Positions 7,693 to 16,758 are shown, counted from the first letter of the stretch. The stretch: 41,524 nt of DNA from Candidatus Hydrogenedentota bacterium (GCA_903925285.1 CAIYET010000980.1:1-41524); one strand, 5' to 3'. Translations and numbers: made by a program. Notes: generated by a model from the letters alone, not told the origin.

Positions 7693-8622
7693 ATGACACC
7701 GAACGTCTCTGGAAAAGCGTACGATTTGTTTGGTTTTGGCATCGCCGCCGTCGACGATCTCATTGAAGTTCCGCGTTTTCCGCACGCGGGCACGAAGGTC
7801 GAGATCCTCGGACGGCGCCGTCAGGGCGGCGGGCTGTGCGCGACGGCGTTGGTGGCTGCGGCTCGGCTCGGGGTCAAGTGCATGTACGGCGGATTCCTGG
7901 GTTGCAACGAACTCTCGGATTTCACGCGCACGGTTTTGCGTAACGAAGGCATCGATTTTTTGGAAGAAGTCCCGTACCCCGACGCCGAACCGTTTCATTC
8001 GGTCATTCTCGTCGATCACGCCACGGGAGAACGCACGATCCTCTATTCGCGCGAGAAAGTCGTCGCACCGTGGGCGCGCGATATCCGCGCCGACCTGATC
8101 AAAAATAGTCGCGCGCTGTTCGTGGACCATTTCGCGCCGGACGGCACGGTGCAGGCCTGCAAGATCGCGCGGCGTTTCGGCATTCCAGTCGTCGCGGACA
8201 TTGAGAACGCGAACGAGGCAGGCGTGCGCGAGGTCATCGCGCTTGCGGACCACCTGATCGTGCCGATCCGTCTGGCCATCGAACTCACGGGCGCGAACGA
8301 TATCGAGTCGGTCGTATTCGCGCTGTCGCAACAACGCGCCTGTACCGCCGTGACCGACGGTGCGCGCGGCTGCTGGTATATCGAAGGCGGCAAGGATGTG
8401 CGCGTCAAACATCAGCCCGCGTTTACCGTCGAGGTCGTCGATACCACCGGCTGCGGTGACGTGTTTCACGGGGCATACGCCGCCGCGCTCCTCTCCGGCA
8501 GCGCCATTCCGGCGGCCATTCGATTCGCAGGGGCCGCAGCCGCGATCAAGGCCACGCAGCCCGGCGGCCAGCAAGGCATCCCCGACCGCGCCACCGTCGA
8601 AATGTTTCTGCGCGATCAATGA
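7693..8622 (+). CDS. PfkB-family carbohydrate or nucleoside kinase
   Basis: The 309-residue ribokinase-fold enzyme would transfer the ATP gamma-phosphate to a sugar or nucleoside hydroxyl. The first signature, with a Gly-rich stretch (RRRQGGGLCATALVAAARLG, 41-60), binds substrate. The second signature, VVDTTGCGDVFHGAYAAAL (248 onward), contains the anion hole and the catalytic base Asp256. Length is typical. The exact substrate (ribose, fructose, adenosine, 2-keto-3-deoxygluconate or other) cannot be read. The promoter overlaps the translation start. A heptamer array separates it from the downstream SDR gene. Confidence 0.88.
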   Translation: MTPNVSGKAYDLFGFGIAAVDDLIEVPRFPHAGTKVEILGRRRQGGGLCATALVAAARLGVKCMYGGFLGCNELSDFTRTVLRNEGIDFLEEVPYPDAEPFHSVILVDHATGERTILYSREKVVAPWARDIRADLIKNSRALFVDHFAPDGTVQACKIARRFGIPVVADIENANEAGVREVIALADHLIVPIRLAIELTGANDIESVVFALSQQRACTAVTDGARGCWYIEGGKDVRVKHQPAFTVEVVDTTGCGDVFHGAYAAALLSGSAIPAAIRFAGAAAAIKATQPGGQQGIPDRATVEMFLRDQ

Positions 8623-8667
8623 ACCTGGAAAAGGCATCAGGAATACAGAATTCCGACTGAAGCTAAA

Positions 8668-8847
8668 GAATTCAGAATTCAGGAGTCAGAATTCAGAATG
8701 GCAACAGGTTACGGTATCTTTCGACGCGCGAAAGCATTCGCCGTTAAAGCGCAAGGCTCCGCGCCTCTAGTGGGTGAGCGCAAATGTTGCCGAGTTTCGT
8801 GTGTAAGTCCACTGTTTTCAATATTCTGAATTCTGACTCCTGAATTC
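8668..8847. repeat. Heptamer repeat array, locus E, with perfect 25-bp inverted ends
   Basis: Positions 8675-8699 (GAATTCAGGAGTCA followed by GAATTCAGAAT) are exactly complementary to 8823-8847. The core between them (8700-8822, 123 bp) contains no gene I can support. A loose related fragment (ATACAGAATTCCGACT) lies just left, at 8643-8658. The stretch 8623-8914 holds only this element and the SDR ribosome site. Confidence 0.9.
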
Positions 8848-8914
8848 CGACTACCTTTTTTAGGCTGAAGCGTTCCCTCGCAACAGGCAGATCGATGTAG
8901 GAGGGTCTTGCGGC

Positions 8915-9688
8915 ATGGGTAAAGCGGTGGCATTGGTAACAGGGGCGAGCCGGGGCATTGGCCGCGGGATCGCGCTGGAACTGGCGGCGCATGGGTATGA
9001 CGTCGTCGCGTCGGCGACGCGGCTCGAAGGGCCGTTGCAGGAAACTAAGTCGTGCGTCGAGGCGCTGGGTGTGCGATGTCTGCCAGTCGCGGGCGATTTG
9101 GCGGATCACGCCTGCCACGTGCGGCTGCTCGATGAGGCGATCGATGCGTTTGGGCGGGTCGATCTTCTCGTGAACAACGCCGGCGTGGCTCCGGCGACAC
9201 GGCTCGATATCCTCGAAACGACGGAGGAAAGTTATGACCGGGTGATGGGGATCAATCTGCGCGGCGCATTTTTCTTCACGCAACGGGTCGCGCGGCAAAT
9301 GGTGCGCGCGGTGCAGACGGGCACGGCGGTCCGGCCCGCAATCGTGTTTATCACGAGCATCTCGGCGGATACCGCAAGCCCGAATCGCGCCGAGTATTGT
9401 ATCAGTAAGGCCGGACTGAGCATGGCCGCGCAGACGTTCGCGGTCCGTCTGGCGGAGTACGGTATCAACGTATACGAAATACGCCCCGGGGTCGTCGCGA
9501 CGGATATGACGGCCGCCGTCAAAGAGAAATACGATCGCTTGATCGGCGAAGGCATGCTCTTGCAGTCGCGCTGGGGTACGCCGGAAGATATCGGCAAGGC
9601 CGTGGCGGCATTGGCGGAAGGTTATTTTGGATATGCCACCGGGGCCGTCATCGAGGTCGGTGGCGGTTTCGGCGTCAAACGGCTTTAG
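8915..9688 (+). CDS. Short-chain dehydrogenase/reductase (FabG-like)
   Basis: The 257-residue classical SDR has TGASRGIG (cofactor loop, residues 9-16), NNAG near 90, a catalytic Ser in ITSISAD, and Tyr/Lys in YCISK. It would reduce a carbonyl or oxidise an alcohol with NAD(P). The order and spacing match 3-oxoacyl-ACP reductases and sugar or polyol dehydrogenases, so the name FabG-like describes the fold, not the substrate. GGAGGG about 10 bp upstream supports the start. Eleven bases separate it from the GT9 gene, so the two are probably co-transcribed. Confidence 0.88.
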   Translation: MGKAVALVTGASRGIGRGIALELAAHGYDVVASATRLEGPLQETKSCVEALGVRCLPVAGDLADHACHVRLLDEAIDAFGRVDLLVNNAGVAPATRLDILETTEESYDRVMGINLRGAFFFTQRVARQMVRAVQTGTAVRPAIVFITSISADTASPNRAEYCISKAGLSMAAQTFAVRLAEYGINVYEIRPGVVATDMTAAVKEKYDRLIGEGMLLQSRWGTPEDIGKAVAALAEGYFGYATGAVIEVGGGFGVKRL

Positions 9689-9699
9689 GCGAGATACCC

Positions 9700-10578
9700 G
9701 TGGAAGAGTCCAAGATTCAAGGAACGCGCAGATCCCATCGAGGGGGGATTCGCTGGCGTGCGAAAGGTCTGCTGGGCCTTCGGCGAAATATCCTTGTCGA
9801 GATCCGCTGGCGACTGGGCGACGAGATCATGGCGTTGCCCATTTACGACGGCCTCCGTAGCGGCTATCCTGACTGTCGGATCGCGGTCTTGTGCAACTAT
9901 CCCGAACTGCTCGAAGGGAACCCCTCTGTCGATGTAGTCAACGTTCCCATGTCGCCCGACCGTTTCATCCTGTTGCGTAGCGGGCCGCGCACCGTAAGGC
10001 GTATCGCGCATTACGCCGAACTGGCGGGCATTTCGACGCCTGTGGAACGCCCGCGACTGCATTTCGCCGACTGGTCCGCGCCGTCCGTCGCGCGGTACGG
10101 CGGAGGTTTCGTCGCGGTGGCGCCGGGCGCATCGTGGGCGATCAAGCGTTGGCCGGTGGAACGCTGGCGCGCGCTGTGCGAGGCTCTCGATGCGCATGGA
10201 TTGCCCGTGGTCGAACTGGGTCATGGCGACGAAGCGATCGGCGTGCAGCATTCGCTGATGGGACAAACGACCGTCCGCGAAGCGGCGTGCGTTCTTCACG
10301 CGGCACGGCTGCTCGTTTGCTGCGATTCGGGACTGATGCACCTCGCGCGCGCTGTCGGCACGCCCGCCGTGGCGTTGTTTGGCCCCACCGTTCCCTCTAT
10401 ACTCATCTCAAACGATCCCGGCCTGACGGCCGTCGTGAGCGAAGAACCATGCCAAGGATGTTGGAATACCGATCAACCGAATGTTTCGCCGGGCGTGTGC
10501 GCGCGTGGCCGCGCATCGTGCATGGAACGTATCTCGGTGGACGACGTGCTGTCGCGCGTCCTACCGGTGCTGGCGTAA
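9700..10578 (+). CDS. GT9 (heptosyltransferase-like) glycosyltransferase
   Basis: The 292-residue protein starts with GTG and has a basic N-terminus. The GT-B fold features of the ADP-heptose:LPS transferase family are visible: RWRLGDEIMALPIYDGL near the start (acceptor side), VAPGASWAIKRWPVERW in the middle (nucleotide-sugar side), and CCDSGLMHLARAVGTPAVALFGPT (the conserved D-x-G-x-x-H element). The Cys cluster after it (CQGCW, CARGRASC) recurs in the second GT9 at 20144-21259. It is slightly short for the family. It probably adds a sugar to a lipid-linked or core glycan at the cytoplasmic membrane face. Confidence 0.85.
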   Translation: MEESKIQGTRRSHRGGIRWRAKGLLGLRRNILVEIRWRLGDEIMALPIYDGLRSGYPDCRIAVLCNYPELLEGNPSVDVVNVPMSPDRFILLRSGPRTVRRIAHYAELAGISTPVERPRLHFADWSAPSVARYGGGFVAVAPGASWAIKRWPVERWRALCEALDAHGLPVVELGHGDEAIGVQHSLMGQTTVREAACVLHAARLLVCCDSGLMHLARAVGTPAVALFGPTVPSILISNDPGLTAVVSEEPCQGCWNTDQPNVSPGVCARGRASCMERISVDDVLSRVLPVLA

Positions 10579-10589
10579 TTCGAGAAAAG

Positions 10590-10768
10590 GAATTCAGAAG
10601 TCAGGAGTCAGAATTCAGAATGTTCACAGCGCTTGATCAATGTCGCCCACGGGGTGAGCCCCTCACCCTCCCATGCGATGCCGCAACGTCGGCGCGGAAG
10701 CCCGCTCCGCACGGACCTTGCGCGTAGCGCGTTGGCATTCTGACTTCTGACTTCTGAATTCTGAATTC
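10590..10768. repeat. Heptamer repeat array, locus F
   Basis: The left arm (10590-10621) reads in 7-mers of the TCTGAAT/CTTCTGA/CTCCTGA family and the right arm (10737-10768) in the opposite orientation. They match with small unit-order differences rather than exactly. The 115-bp core contains a perfect hairpin, GGGTGAG-CCC-CTCACCC (10652-10668). The inverse of that stem, CTCACCC-ACA-GGGTGAG, begins the dispersed repeat at 30101. No gene is seen between 10579 and 10791. Confidence 0.85.
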
Positions 10769-10791
10769 CTATTACCTTCGAGGATGGCTGC

Positions 10792-11862
10792 GTGAAAGTT
10801 CTCTTTCTGACGCTCTACCCGGACGTGGCGGCGAGTCCACGTTATCGCGTGACGCAGTTCGTACCGTACCTCGAATCGCGCGGCGTTGCGTGCACCGTGG
10901 CATGTCCGATGACGGCGACGGAATTGGACGCGCTGACGGGGCCGAATCGGCGCTACCGCCCGTTTTGGTATCACGCGCGCGAAACGGTCCACCGCGTACG
11001 GCAGATCCTCGATGCGCGGCGATACGACGTGGTTTTCGTGCAAAAGGCGATCATGAGCGCATATGTTCGCGGCTTGCCGGAATTGCTGCGCGCGCGCGCA
11101 CGTCGGCTCGTCTACGACATCGACGACGCGGTCCACCTCGCGCCGCCGCACCCGTTGCCCGCGATCTGCCGACCCATCGAGGACCGGGGCCAGATCGGGA
11201 GCCTGTTCGCTATGGCCGACCTCGTGCTGGCGGGCAATGCGTGGCTCGCCGAAGCCGCGCGCGAGGCCGGGGCGCACGTCGAACATTTTCCGACCGTCGT
11301 CGATACGGAGCGCTTCGTTCCCGGAGGCCGCGCGCAAGGCTTCCGCGGCGGCTTGCCGCCCAACGCATTTCGCATCGGCTGGGTAGGCAATCCGAGCACG
11401 ACGATTTGCCTCGCGCCCGCCGCCGAGGCCTTGGCGAAGGTACAAGGCTCGGTCCAGTTGATTGGCGCGGACGCGTCGCGCGTGCCGTTCGATGGCGCGG
11501 AAGTCGTGCCGTGGGCGCTCGACTGCGAAGTCGAAACGTTACAGGCGTTATCGATTGGGATTATGCCGCAACCCGCCGAACCGTGGATGCGGGGCAAGTG
11601 CGCGCTCAAGGCGTTGCAATACATGGCCTGCGGCATTCCCTGTGTGGCGACGCCATTCGGAGCGGTCCTCGAATTCATGAACCATGACGAAAACGGCCTG
11701 TTCGCGGACAATACTCGCGAATGGCTGGACGCGTTCGCGCGGCTTCGCGATCCTACGACTTGGCGTCGGATCGCCGAGGCGGGCCGCGCCACGGTCGAGC
11801 AGCGCTACGCGTTGCACACCGCCGCGCCGCGCCTGCACGACTTGTTGCGGGGGCTGCCATGA
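10792..11862 (+). CDS. Glycosyltransferase, GT4/GT1 (GT-B fold)
   Basis: The 356-residue protein starts with GTG after GAGGA. The N-terminal half (MKVLFLTLYP..., YRVTQFVPYLESRG) is the acceptor-binding Rossmann-like domain. The C-terminal half has GWVGNPST (start of the donor domain), then KCALKALQYMACGIPCVATPFGAVLEF, which includes the Lys and the E/G-rich donor-binding region of the GT1 group. There is no signal peptide or membrane segment. The stop overlaps the next ATG (ATGA), so it is coupled to a second GT4. Donor and acceptor cannot be told. Confidence 0.86.
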   Translation: MKVLFLTLYPDVAASPRYRVTQFVPYLESRGVACTVACPMTATELDALTGPNRRYRPFWYHARETVHRVRQILDARRYDVVFVQKAIMSAYVRGLPELLRARARRLVYDIDDAVHLAPPHPLPAICRPIEDRGQIGSLFAMADLVLAGNAWLAEAAREAGAHVEHFPTVVDTERFVPGGRAQGFRGGLPPNAFRIGWVGNPSTTICLAPAAEALAKVQGSVQLIGADASRVPFDGAEVVPWALDCEVETLQALSIGIMPQPAEPWMRGKCALKALQYMACGIPCVATPFGAVLEFMNHDENGLFADNTREWLDAFARLRDPTTWRRIAEAGRATVEQRYALHTAAPRLHDLLRGLP

Positions 11863-12980
11863 TCCGCGTCTGCTACGTCATCCCTACATTGAACGTCGGC
11901 GGTACGGAGCGTCAACTCTTGTACCTCTTGAAAGGACTTGCGCTAGATTACGAGTTGACGGTCATCTGCACGAACTACGAGGGCACGCTGGCCGGTGAGG
12001 CACGGCACGAAGGCGTCCGCGTAATCGATCTCGGCGTGCGTAGCGGCTGGGACCCGTCGGCGTGGTTAAAACTCAGGCGCATTTTCGCGGCACACCGCCC
12101 CGATGTCGTCCACACGTTTCTATTCGGATTCGACTTGTACGCGAACCTCGCCGCGCGGCAAACCGGGGTGCCGGTCGTCATTTCGAGCCGCCGCCAACTC
12201 GCCACGTGGAAAAAGAAGCGGCATTTGTTCATGCAGCGCTGGGCCAATCAACTCGTCAATTGCGTGGTCGCGAACAGCCGCGCCGTCGCCGAATTCGCTA
12301 TCGAACAGGAGCAGGCTGCCCCGGGCCTGTTCCGCGTCATTCCCAACGGCATCGATGCGAACCAGTTCGTCAGCCGCGCCGACCCGCACATGTTGCACCT
12401 GCGCTACAACATCCCATTCCATCGCCACGTCATAGGCATCGTCGCCAATTTCAGTCCTGTCAAGGACCACGACTTGTTCATACGCACCGCCGAGATATTG
12501 TTGCGGCGTCGCGCGGATGTGCATTTCCTCATGGCCGGGATCGGCCCGCTCATAAAATCCATCGAACGCGATCTTCACACGCGCAAGCTCTCGGATTGTT
12601 TTACGCGCGTATCGAGTATCGCCGAGATCGCGGACCTGTATGCGCTGATGGACGTGTCCGTCCTTTGCTCGAAAGTCGAAGGCTTTCCAAATGCCGTTAT
12701 CGAGTCCATGGCCGCGACGCGCCCCGTCGTCGCAGCGTCCGTCGGCGGCATCCCGGAACTGATCGTCGAGGGCGAGACGGGCCGCCTTGTCGCCTCGCGC
12801 GATCCGAATGCCTTCGCAGACGCCATCGAATGGGCGCTGGATGAACCAAACGAGAGCCGCGCCATGGCCGAGCGCGGCGCGCGGTTCGTACGAACCCAAC
12901 TCGACCTCGAACGCATGATCGAAAGTTACCGCACGCTGTATGCCGAATGCCTGGCACAAACCAGTTGGCAGGAGCGCTGA
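11859..12980 (+). CDS. Glycosyltransferase, GT4 family
   Basis: The 373-residue GT-B enzyme starts at the ATG overlapping the previous stop; longer in-frame starts from 11721 lie inside the upstream gene and were not used. MIRVCYVIPTLNVGGTERQ is the classical N-terminal motif with the Gly-Gly loop. The donor domain has VIPNGIDANQF, NFSPVKDH, and EGFPNAVIESMAATRPVVAASVGGIPELI, containing the E-x7-E donor-binding element. It is predicted cytosolic or membrane-peripheral and retaining. The neighbouring asparagine synthetase starts 2 bp downstream, so the three genes form a tight unit. Confidence 0.9.
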   Translation: MIRVCYVIPTLNVGGTERQLLYLLKGLALDYELTVICTNYEGTLAGEARHEGVRVIDLGVRSGWDPSAWLKLRRIFAAHRPDVVHTFLFGFDLYANLAARQTGVPVVISSRRQLATWKKKRHLFMQRWANQLVNCVVANSRAVAEFAIEQEQAAPGLFRVIPNGIDANQFVSRADPHMLHLRYNIPFHRHVIGIVANFSPVKDHDLFIRTAEILLRRRADVHFLMAGIGPLIKSIERDLHTRKLSDCFTRVSSIAEIADLYALMDVSVLCSKVEGFPNAVIESMAATRPVVAASVGGIPELIVEGETGRLVASRDPNAFADAIEWALDEPNESRAMAERGARFVRTQLDLERMIESYRTLYAECLAQTSWQER

Positions 12981-12982
12981 CT

Positions 12983-14836
12983 ATGTGCGGCATCTGCGGA
13001 CTCGTTGGCGCGCGACGCGACGAACACGTCGATCCCGATGCCGTCGCGCGTATGAACGAGGCTATGCGCCACCGGGGTCCCGACGACGCGGGCGTCTGGC
13101 ACAGCGGCCACATCTCGCTCGCCATGCGACGCCTGAGCATCCTCGACGTTCCCGGCGGACATCAACCCATGACCAACGAAGACGGATCGGTCGTCGTCGT
13201 GTTCAACGGCGAGATCTACAACTTCGAGGAACTCCGCAACGACCTTATCGAACACGGACACGTCTTCCGCACGCAAGGCGACACCGAAGTCATCGTCCAC
13301 GCCTACGAGCAATACGGCGACGCTGCGCTCGAGCGGTTCAACGGCATGTTCGCATTCGCGTTGTACGACCTTACACGCAACCGCCTCCTCGTCGCACGCG
13401 ACCGGCTCGGCATCAAGCCGCTATTCTACGGCATGCGCGGCGACACGCTCGCCTTCGCGTCGGAACTCGATGCACTGATGCAGTCGCGCCTCTTCTCATG
13501 CGAGATGAACGCCGGTGCGCTCGATGCGTATTTCACGTTTCTCTACATCCCCGCGCCAGACACGATCTACTCGGACGTACACAAGCTGCGGCCCGGCGAA
13601 AAGCTCGTCTTCGAGAAAGGCCGCATGTCGCTCGAACAATATTGGAGGCCCACCTTCGCGCCCGATCCGAAATGGACGCTCGATAGCGCCGCCGAGGCCT
13701 ATCGCGCGCTCTTGCAAGACGCCGTGCGCCTGCAACGGATCAGCGACGTCCCACTCGGCGCATTCCTCAGCGGCGGCATCGACTCGTCGTCCGTCGTCGC
13801 GATGCTCGCAGGCATGAGCACGCAACCGATCAAGACGTTCACGGTCGCTTTCGACGACCAAACGGCCAACGAAGCGCCTTACGCACGCCTCGCCGCGAAA
13901 CACTTCGGAACCGACCACACCGAAGAAATCCTTCGTCCCAACATGCTCGAGATCGCGCCCCAACTGATCGCGCATTTCGGCGAACCCTTCGCAGATTCCT
14001 CCGCCGTGCCGACATGGCTCGTCTCGCGGCTTGCGCGGCAACAAGTGACCGTCGCGCTTTCCGGCGACGGCGGCGACGAACTCTTTGCCGGATACACCTG
14101 GGCGCACAACACACGCCGCGTCCAAGCGTACCGCCGCGTCCCGCGACCACTCCGCGCGATCGTCGATACGGCACTCCGGTTCGCGCCCGAATCGCCGTTC
14201 ATGGGCAAACTTCGCCGTTTCAGTCAAGACGCGAGGCTCGAAGGCCGCGCGGCATTCCGCCGACGCGAGACATGCCTCGACGCCGACGCGCGCGCCACGC
14301 TCTACCGGACGAGTCTCGCGTACGCCGTCGAGAACGCCGCCGTGGACCGCTTCGCAGAACACGCCGACGCCGGTCCGTCCAACCTCGACGAGTGGATGCT
14401 GTACCAGGACACCGTCATGTATCTGCCCGACGACATCCTCGTCAAAGTCGACCGAATGAGCATGGCCCACTCGCTCGAAGCCCGCGTGCCGCTGCTCGAT
14501 CATCGCATCGTCGAATTCGCAGGCACGCTGCCCTTCCACCTGAAATACGGCAACGGCATCTCGAAACGCGTAGTCAAACACGCATTCCGAAACATTCTGC
14601 CGCCCGAACTCCTGCGCCAACGCAAACAAGGTTTTGCAATACCGATCCAACGCTGGTTCCGCGAAGACCTCCGAAACGTTTTCATCGAACTCGTCCTTGG
14701 AGACGACGCACGCTGCAAATCCTACCTCGACCATGACGCCATCCGCGCGCTATTCAAAACCCATACCATGGACCTCGAAAACCACGGCCACGCCCTCTGG
14801 GCCATCCTCATGTTCGAGCATTGGCTGCGCCGCTGA
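12983..14836 (+). CDS. asnB: Asparagine synthetase B, glutamine-hydrolysing (copy 1)
   Basis: The 617-residue two-domain enzyme begins MCGICGLVGA, so Cys2 becomes the N-terminal nucleophile of the class-II glutaminase after Met removal. Conserved glutaminase residues follow: MRHRGPDDAG, LSILD, FNGEIYNF, TQGDTEV. The synthetase domain has the ATP-pyrophosphatase loop SGGIDSS at 263-269 and LSGDGGDELFAGY. The start is set by Cys2 and by GGAG upstream. Copies in glycosyltransferase clusters often amidate a sugar or uronic acid instead of aspartate, which fits this setting but is inference. A second copy lies at 18165-20147. Confidence 0.93.
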   Translation: MCGICGLVGARRDEHVDPDAVARMNEAMRHRGPDDAGVWHSGHISLAMRRLSILDVPGGHQPMTNEDGSVVVVFNGEIYNFEELRNDLIEHGHVFRTQGDTEVIVHAYEQYGDAALERFNGMFAFALYDLTRNRLLVARDRLGIKPLFYGMRGDTLAFASELDALMQSRLFSCEMNAGALDAYFTFLYIPAPDTIYSDVHKLRPGEKLVFEKGRMSLEQYWRPTFAPDPKWTLDSAAEAYRALLQDAVRLQRISDVPLGAFLSGGIDSSSVVAMLAGMSTQPIKTFTVAFDDQTANEAPYARLAAKHFGTDHTEEILRPNMLEIAPQLIAHFGEPFADSSAVPTWLVSRLARQQVTVALSGDGGDELFAGYTWAHNTRRVQAYRRVPRPLRAIVDTALRFAPESPFMGKLRRFSQDARLEGRAAFRRRETCLDADARATLYRTSLAYAVENAAVDRFAEHADAGPSNLDEWMLYQDTVMYLPDDILVKVDRMSMAHSLEARVPLLDHRIVEFAGTLPFHLKYGNGISKRVVKHAFRNILPPELLRQRKQGFAIPIQRWFREDLRNVFIELVLGDDARCKSYLDHDAIRALFKTHTMDLENHGHALWAILMFEHWLRR

Positions 14837-14935
14837 AGACCAGGAGTGACATACGCCCGGCGATCGGGTTCCTTGAACGACATGGCGTGCATCTGCAACC
14901 ATTGCGCAATCTTTATGAAAGGAGTGGCGGTATTT

Positions 14936-15961
14936 ATGTGGCGGGAAACGACGAAACATGAGCGGAATCTGCGAATCTTCGCGGAGGAATTGGATGCGTT
15001 CCTACCGGCACGTATTCTGGATTTCCACGTTCACGTGTTTCCTGCGGAAACGTTGCCGCCGGGCGGTCCGTTTTCGTGCGCGGGACACTCGATGCCGCGG
15101 TATGATCTCGATGACTTGAGCCAGGATCTCGCCGAGGTCTATCCGGGCCGCGAGACCGCCGCCGTCTGTTTCGGCATTCCGCACCCGGTCTATGACCGCG
15201 TCGGCAACAATGCCTATCTGCGCGATGCATGCGATGGCCGGCGGTTCTTCGCGTTTCGCCTCTTCGATCCATTCGAGGACACGCCGGACAGCCTCTGGGC
15301 CGATCTGCGCACAGGGCGTTTCCTCGGCATCAAACCGTACCCGGATTACGTGCGCAAGCCCGACGTGAGTCTGGTCGAAATACCGGAAATGCTGCCCGAT
15401 TGGGCCATGGAAATTGTGAATGCGTTAGGCTTGGGCGTCATGCTGCACATCCCGCGAAAAGGACGCCTCGCCGACCCGCTCAACCAACGCCATATCGCGG
15501 CGCTTTGCGAACGCTATCCTCGCGCACGGATCGTGTTGGCCCACGTCGGTCGCGCGTTTTTCCTGAAGAATGTCGTCGGACAACTCGACGCATTGCGCGA
15601 CTATCCGAATCTCTACGTGGACGTCGCGATGTTGAACCATTGGGAAGTGCTCGAACACGCATTCGGCGTCCTCGACCCTTCGCGGCTCCTGTTCGGCACG
15701 GATATCCCGATCGCGCTGGCGCCGGGCAAATCGGTCGAGATCAACGATCAGTACACGTATGTCACGCCGGTGCCGTGGGCACTGTCGATCGCCGACGATG
15801 ATCGCAAGCTTGTTTTTACGTCGTTCTTGTACGAGTCGTTGCGGGCAATCCGCAAGGCGGTCGATCGGCTCTCGCTTCCCGATGCGTGGGTCCGTGCGCT
15901 ATTCTACGACAATGGCATGAACCTGCTGGCGGCGATTCGCCCCGGCTCGATTGCGGAATAG
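14936..15961 (+). CDS. Amidohydrolase-2 family metal-dependent hydrolase
   Basis: The 341-residue TIM-barrel protein has DFHVHVF (HxH metal pair), LGIKPYPDYV, HIPRKGR, VLAHVGRAFF and FGTDIPIAL with the late metal-binding Asp. It has no export signal, so it is cytoplasmic, unlike the relative at 2848-4032. The start at 14936 is preferred because AAAGGAG lies 11 bp upstream; an in-frame ATG at 14915 and one at 14846 lack this. Its stop overlaps the ribosome site of the HAD gene. The reaction may be hydrolysis or decarboxylation of a small ring or amide. Confidence 0.82.
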   Translation: MWRETTKHERNLRIFAEELDAFLPARILDFHVHVFPAETLPPGGPFSCAGHSMPRYDLDDLSQDLAEVYPGRETAAVCFGIPHPVYDRVGNNAYLRDACDGRRFFAFRLFDPFEDTPDSLWADLRTGRFLGIKPYPDYVRKPDVSLVEIPEMLPDWAMEIVNALGLGVMLHIPRKGRLADPLNQRHIAALCERYPRARIVLAHVGRAFFLKNVVGQLDALRDYPNLYVDVAMLNHWEVLEHAFGVLDPSRLLFGTDIPIALAPGKSVEINDQYTYVTPVPWALSIADDDRKLVFTSFLYESLRAIRKAVDRLSLPDAWVRALFYDNGMNLLAAIRPGSIAE

Positions 15962-15968
15962 GAGCAAT

Positions 15969-16724
15969 ATGGCAGTACGCTGGATTATCACCGATATCGA
16001 TGGGTGCATCAGCCCCGAAGAATCCATCCCGTGGAACCTCGATCTGTTCGGACGTTTCGCTCAAATTTGCCGCGATGCGAACGCCGGTAAAGGCAAGATA
16101 GCGCCGATTACGCTGTGCACGGGCCGACCGCAACCCTACGCCGAAGTGCTGGCGAAAATTCTCGGCATCCACGCGCCGATCATTTGCGAGAACGGCGCGG
16201 TGCTTTATACGCTCGACGACAACCATTCGCGATACGGACCCGGCGTCACCGAAGAGAAGGTCCTCGGCATCCGCGCCGTCCGCGAGTTCATCGAAACCGT
16301 GATCCTGCCGGCCTATCCGGGCCTCATTTTCCAATTTGGCAAAGAGGCGCAGATTTCCGTGTACACCGAGCACCCGGAGAGCTTTCCGGAGATGCAGGCG
16401 GAGATCGAGGATTTCGTCGCCGACACCGATTGTCCCCCGGTCGTGATCACGCCCTCGTTCCTCTACCTGAACATCTCGATGACCGGCGTCGACAAGGGCA
16501 GCACGCTCAAGACCTTGTTCAGCGAACTCGGTGTCACGCGCGAACAAGTCGCGGGGATCGGCGATACGGAAGGCGATCTACCCTTGCGAAACGCTGTGGG
16601 CTTTTTCGCATGCCCATCCAACGCCAAACAGATCCTTAAAGACGCCTCCGATTATGTATCGCCATATCCCGATATCGAGGGGCTTCTCGATATTCTCGCG
16701 CGGCCGGAATTGGAGAGGCTGTAG
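15969..16724 (+). CDS. HAD-superfamily phosphatase, Cof-like
   Basis: The 251-residue protein has all four HAD motifs: I, TDIDGC with nucleophile Asp9 and acid Asp11; II, Thr in LCTGRP; III, Lys in TGVDKGSTLKTLF; IV, IGDTEGDLPLRNAVGF. The cap is of the large alpha/beta type inserted between motifs II and III, as in the Cof, mannosyl-3-phosphoglycerate and sucrose-phosphate phosphatase groups. A sugar phosphate is a likely substrate. The start at 15969 has TAGGAG five bases upstream, made in part by the preceding stop codon. It ends the + run that begins with the PfkB and SDR genes. Confidence 0.87.
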   Translation: MAVRWIITDIDGCISPEESIPWNLDLFGRFAQICRDANAGKGKIAPITLCTGRPQPYAEVLAKILGIHAPIICENGAVLYTLDDNHSRYGPGVTEEKVLGIRAVREFIETVILPAYPGLIFQFGKEAQISVYTEHPESFPEMQAEIEDFVADTDCPPVVITPSFLYLNISMTGVDKGSTLKTLFSELGVTREQVAGIGDTEGDLPLRNAVGFFACPSNAKQILKDASDYVSPYPDIEGLLDILARPELERL

Positions 16725-16738
16725 GCTGGAAGCTGGAG
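16718..16738. repeat. Short heptamer run at a stop codon
   Basis: GCTGTAG, GCTGGAA and GCTGGAG follow one another, the first ending in the HAD stop codon. As at locus B, a 7-bp run begins at a stop codon. Three imperfect units may be chance, so confidence is limited. Confidence 0.4.
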
Positions 16739-16758
16739 ATGGATGCCGACTTCCTCCC

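Noticed and set aside
13496-14734. Long minus-strand ORF opposite asparagine synthetase copy 1
   Set aside because: It is a shadow of the high-GC coding strand with no recognised domain.
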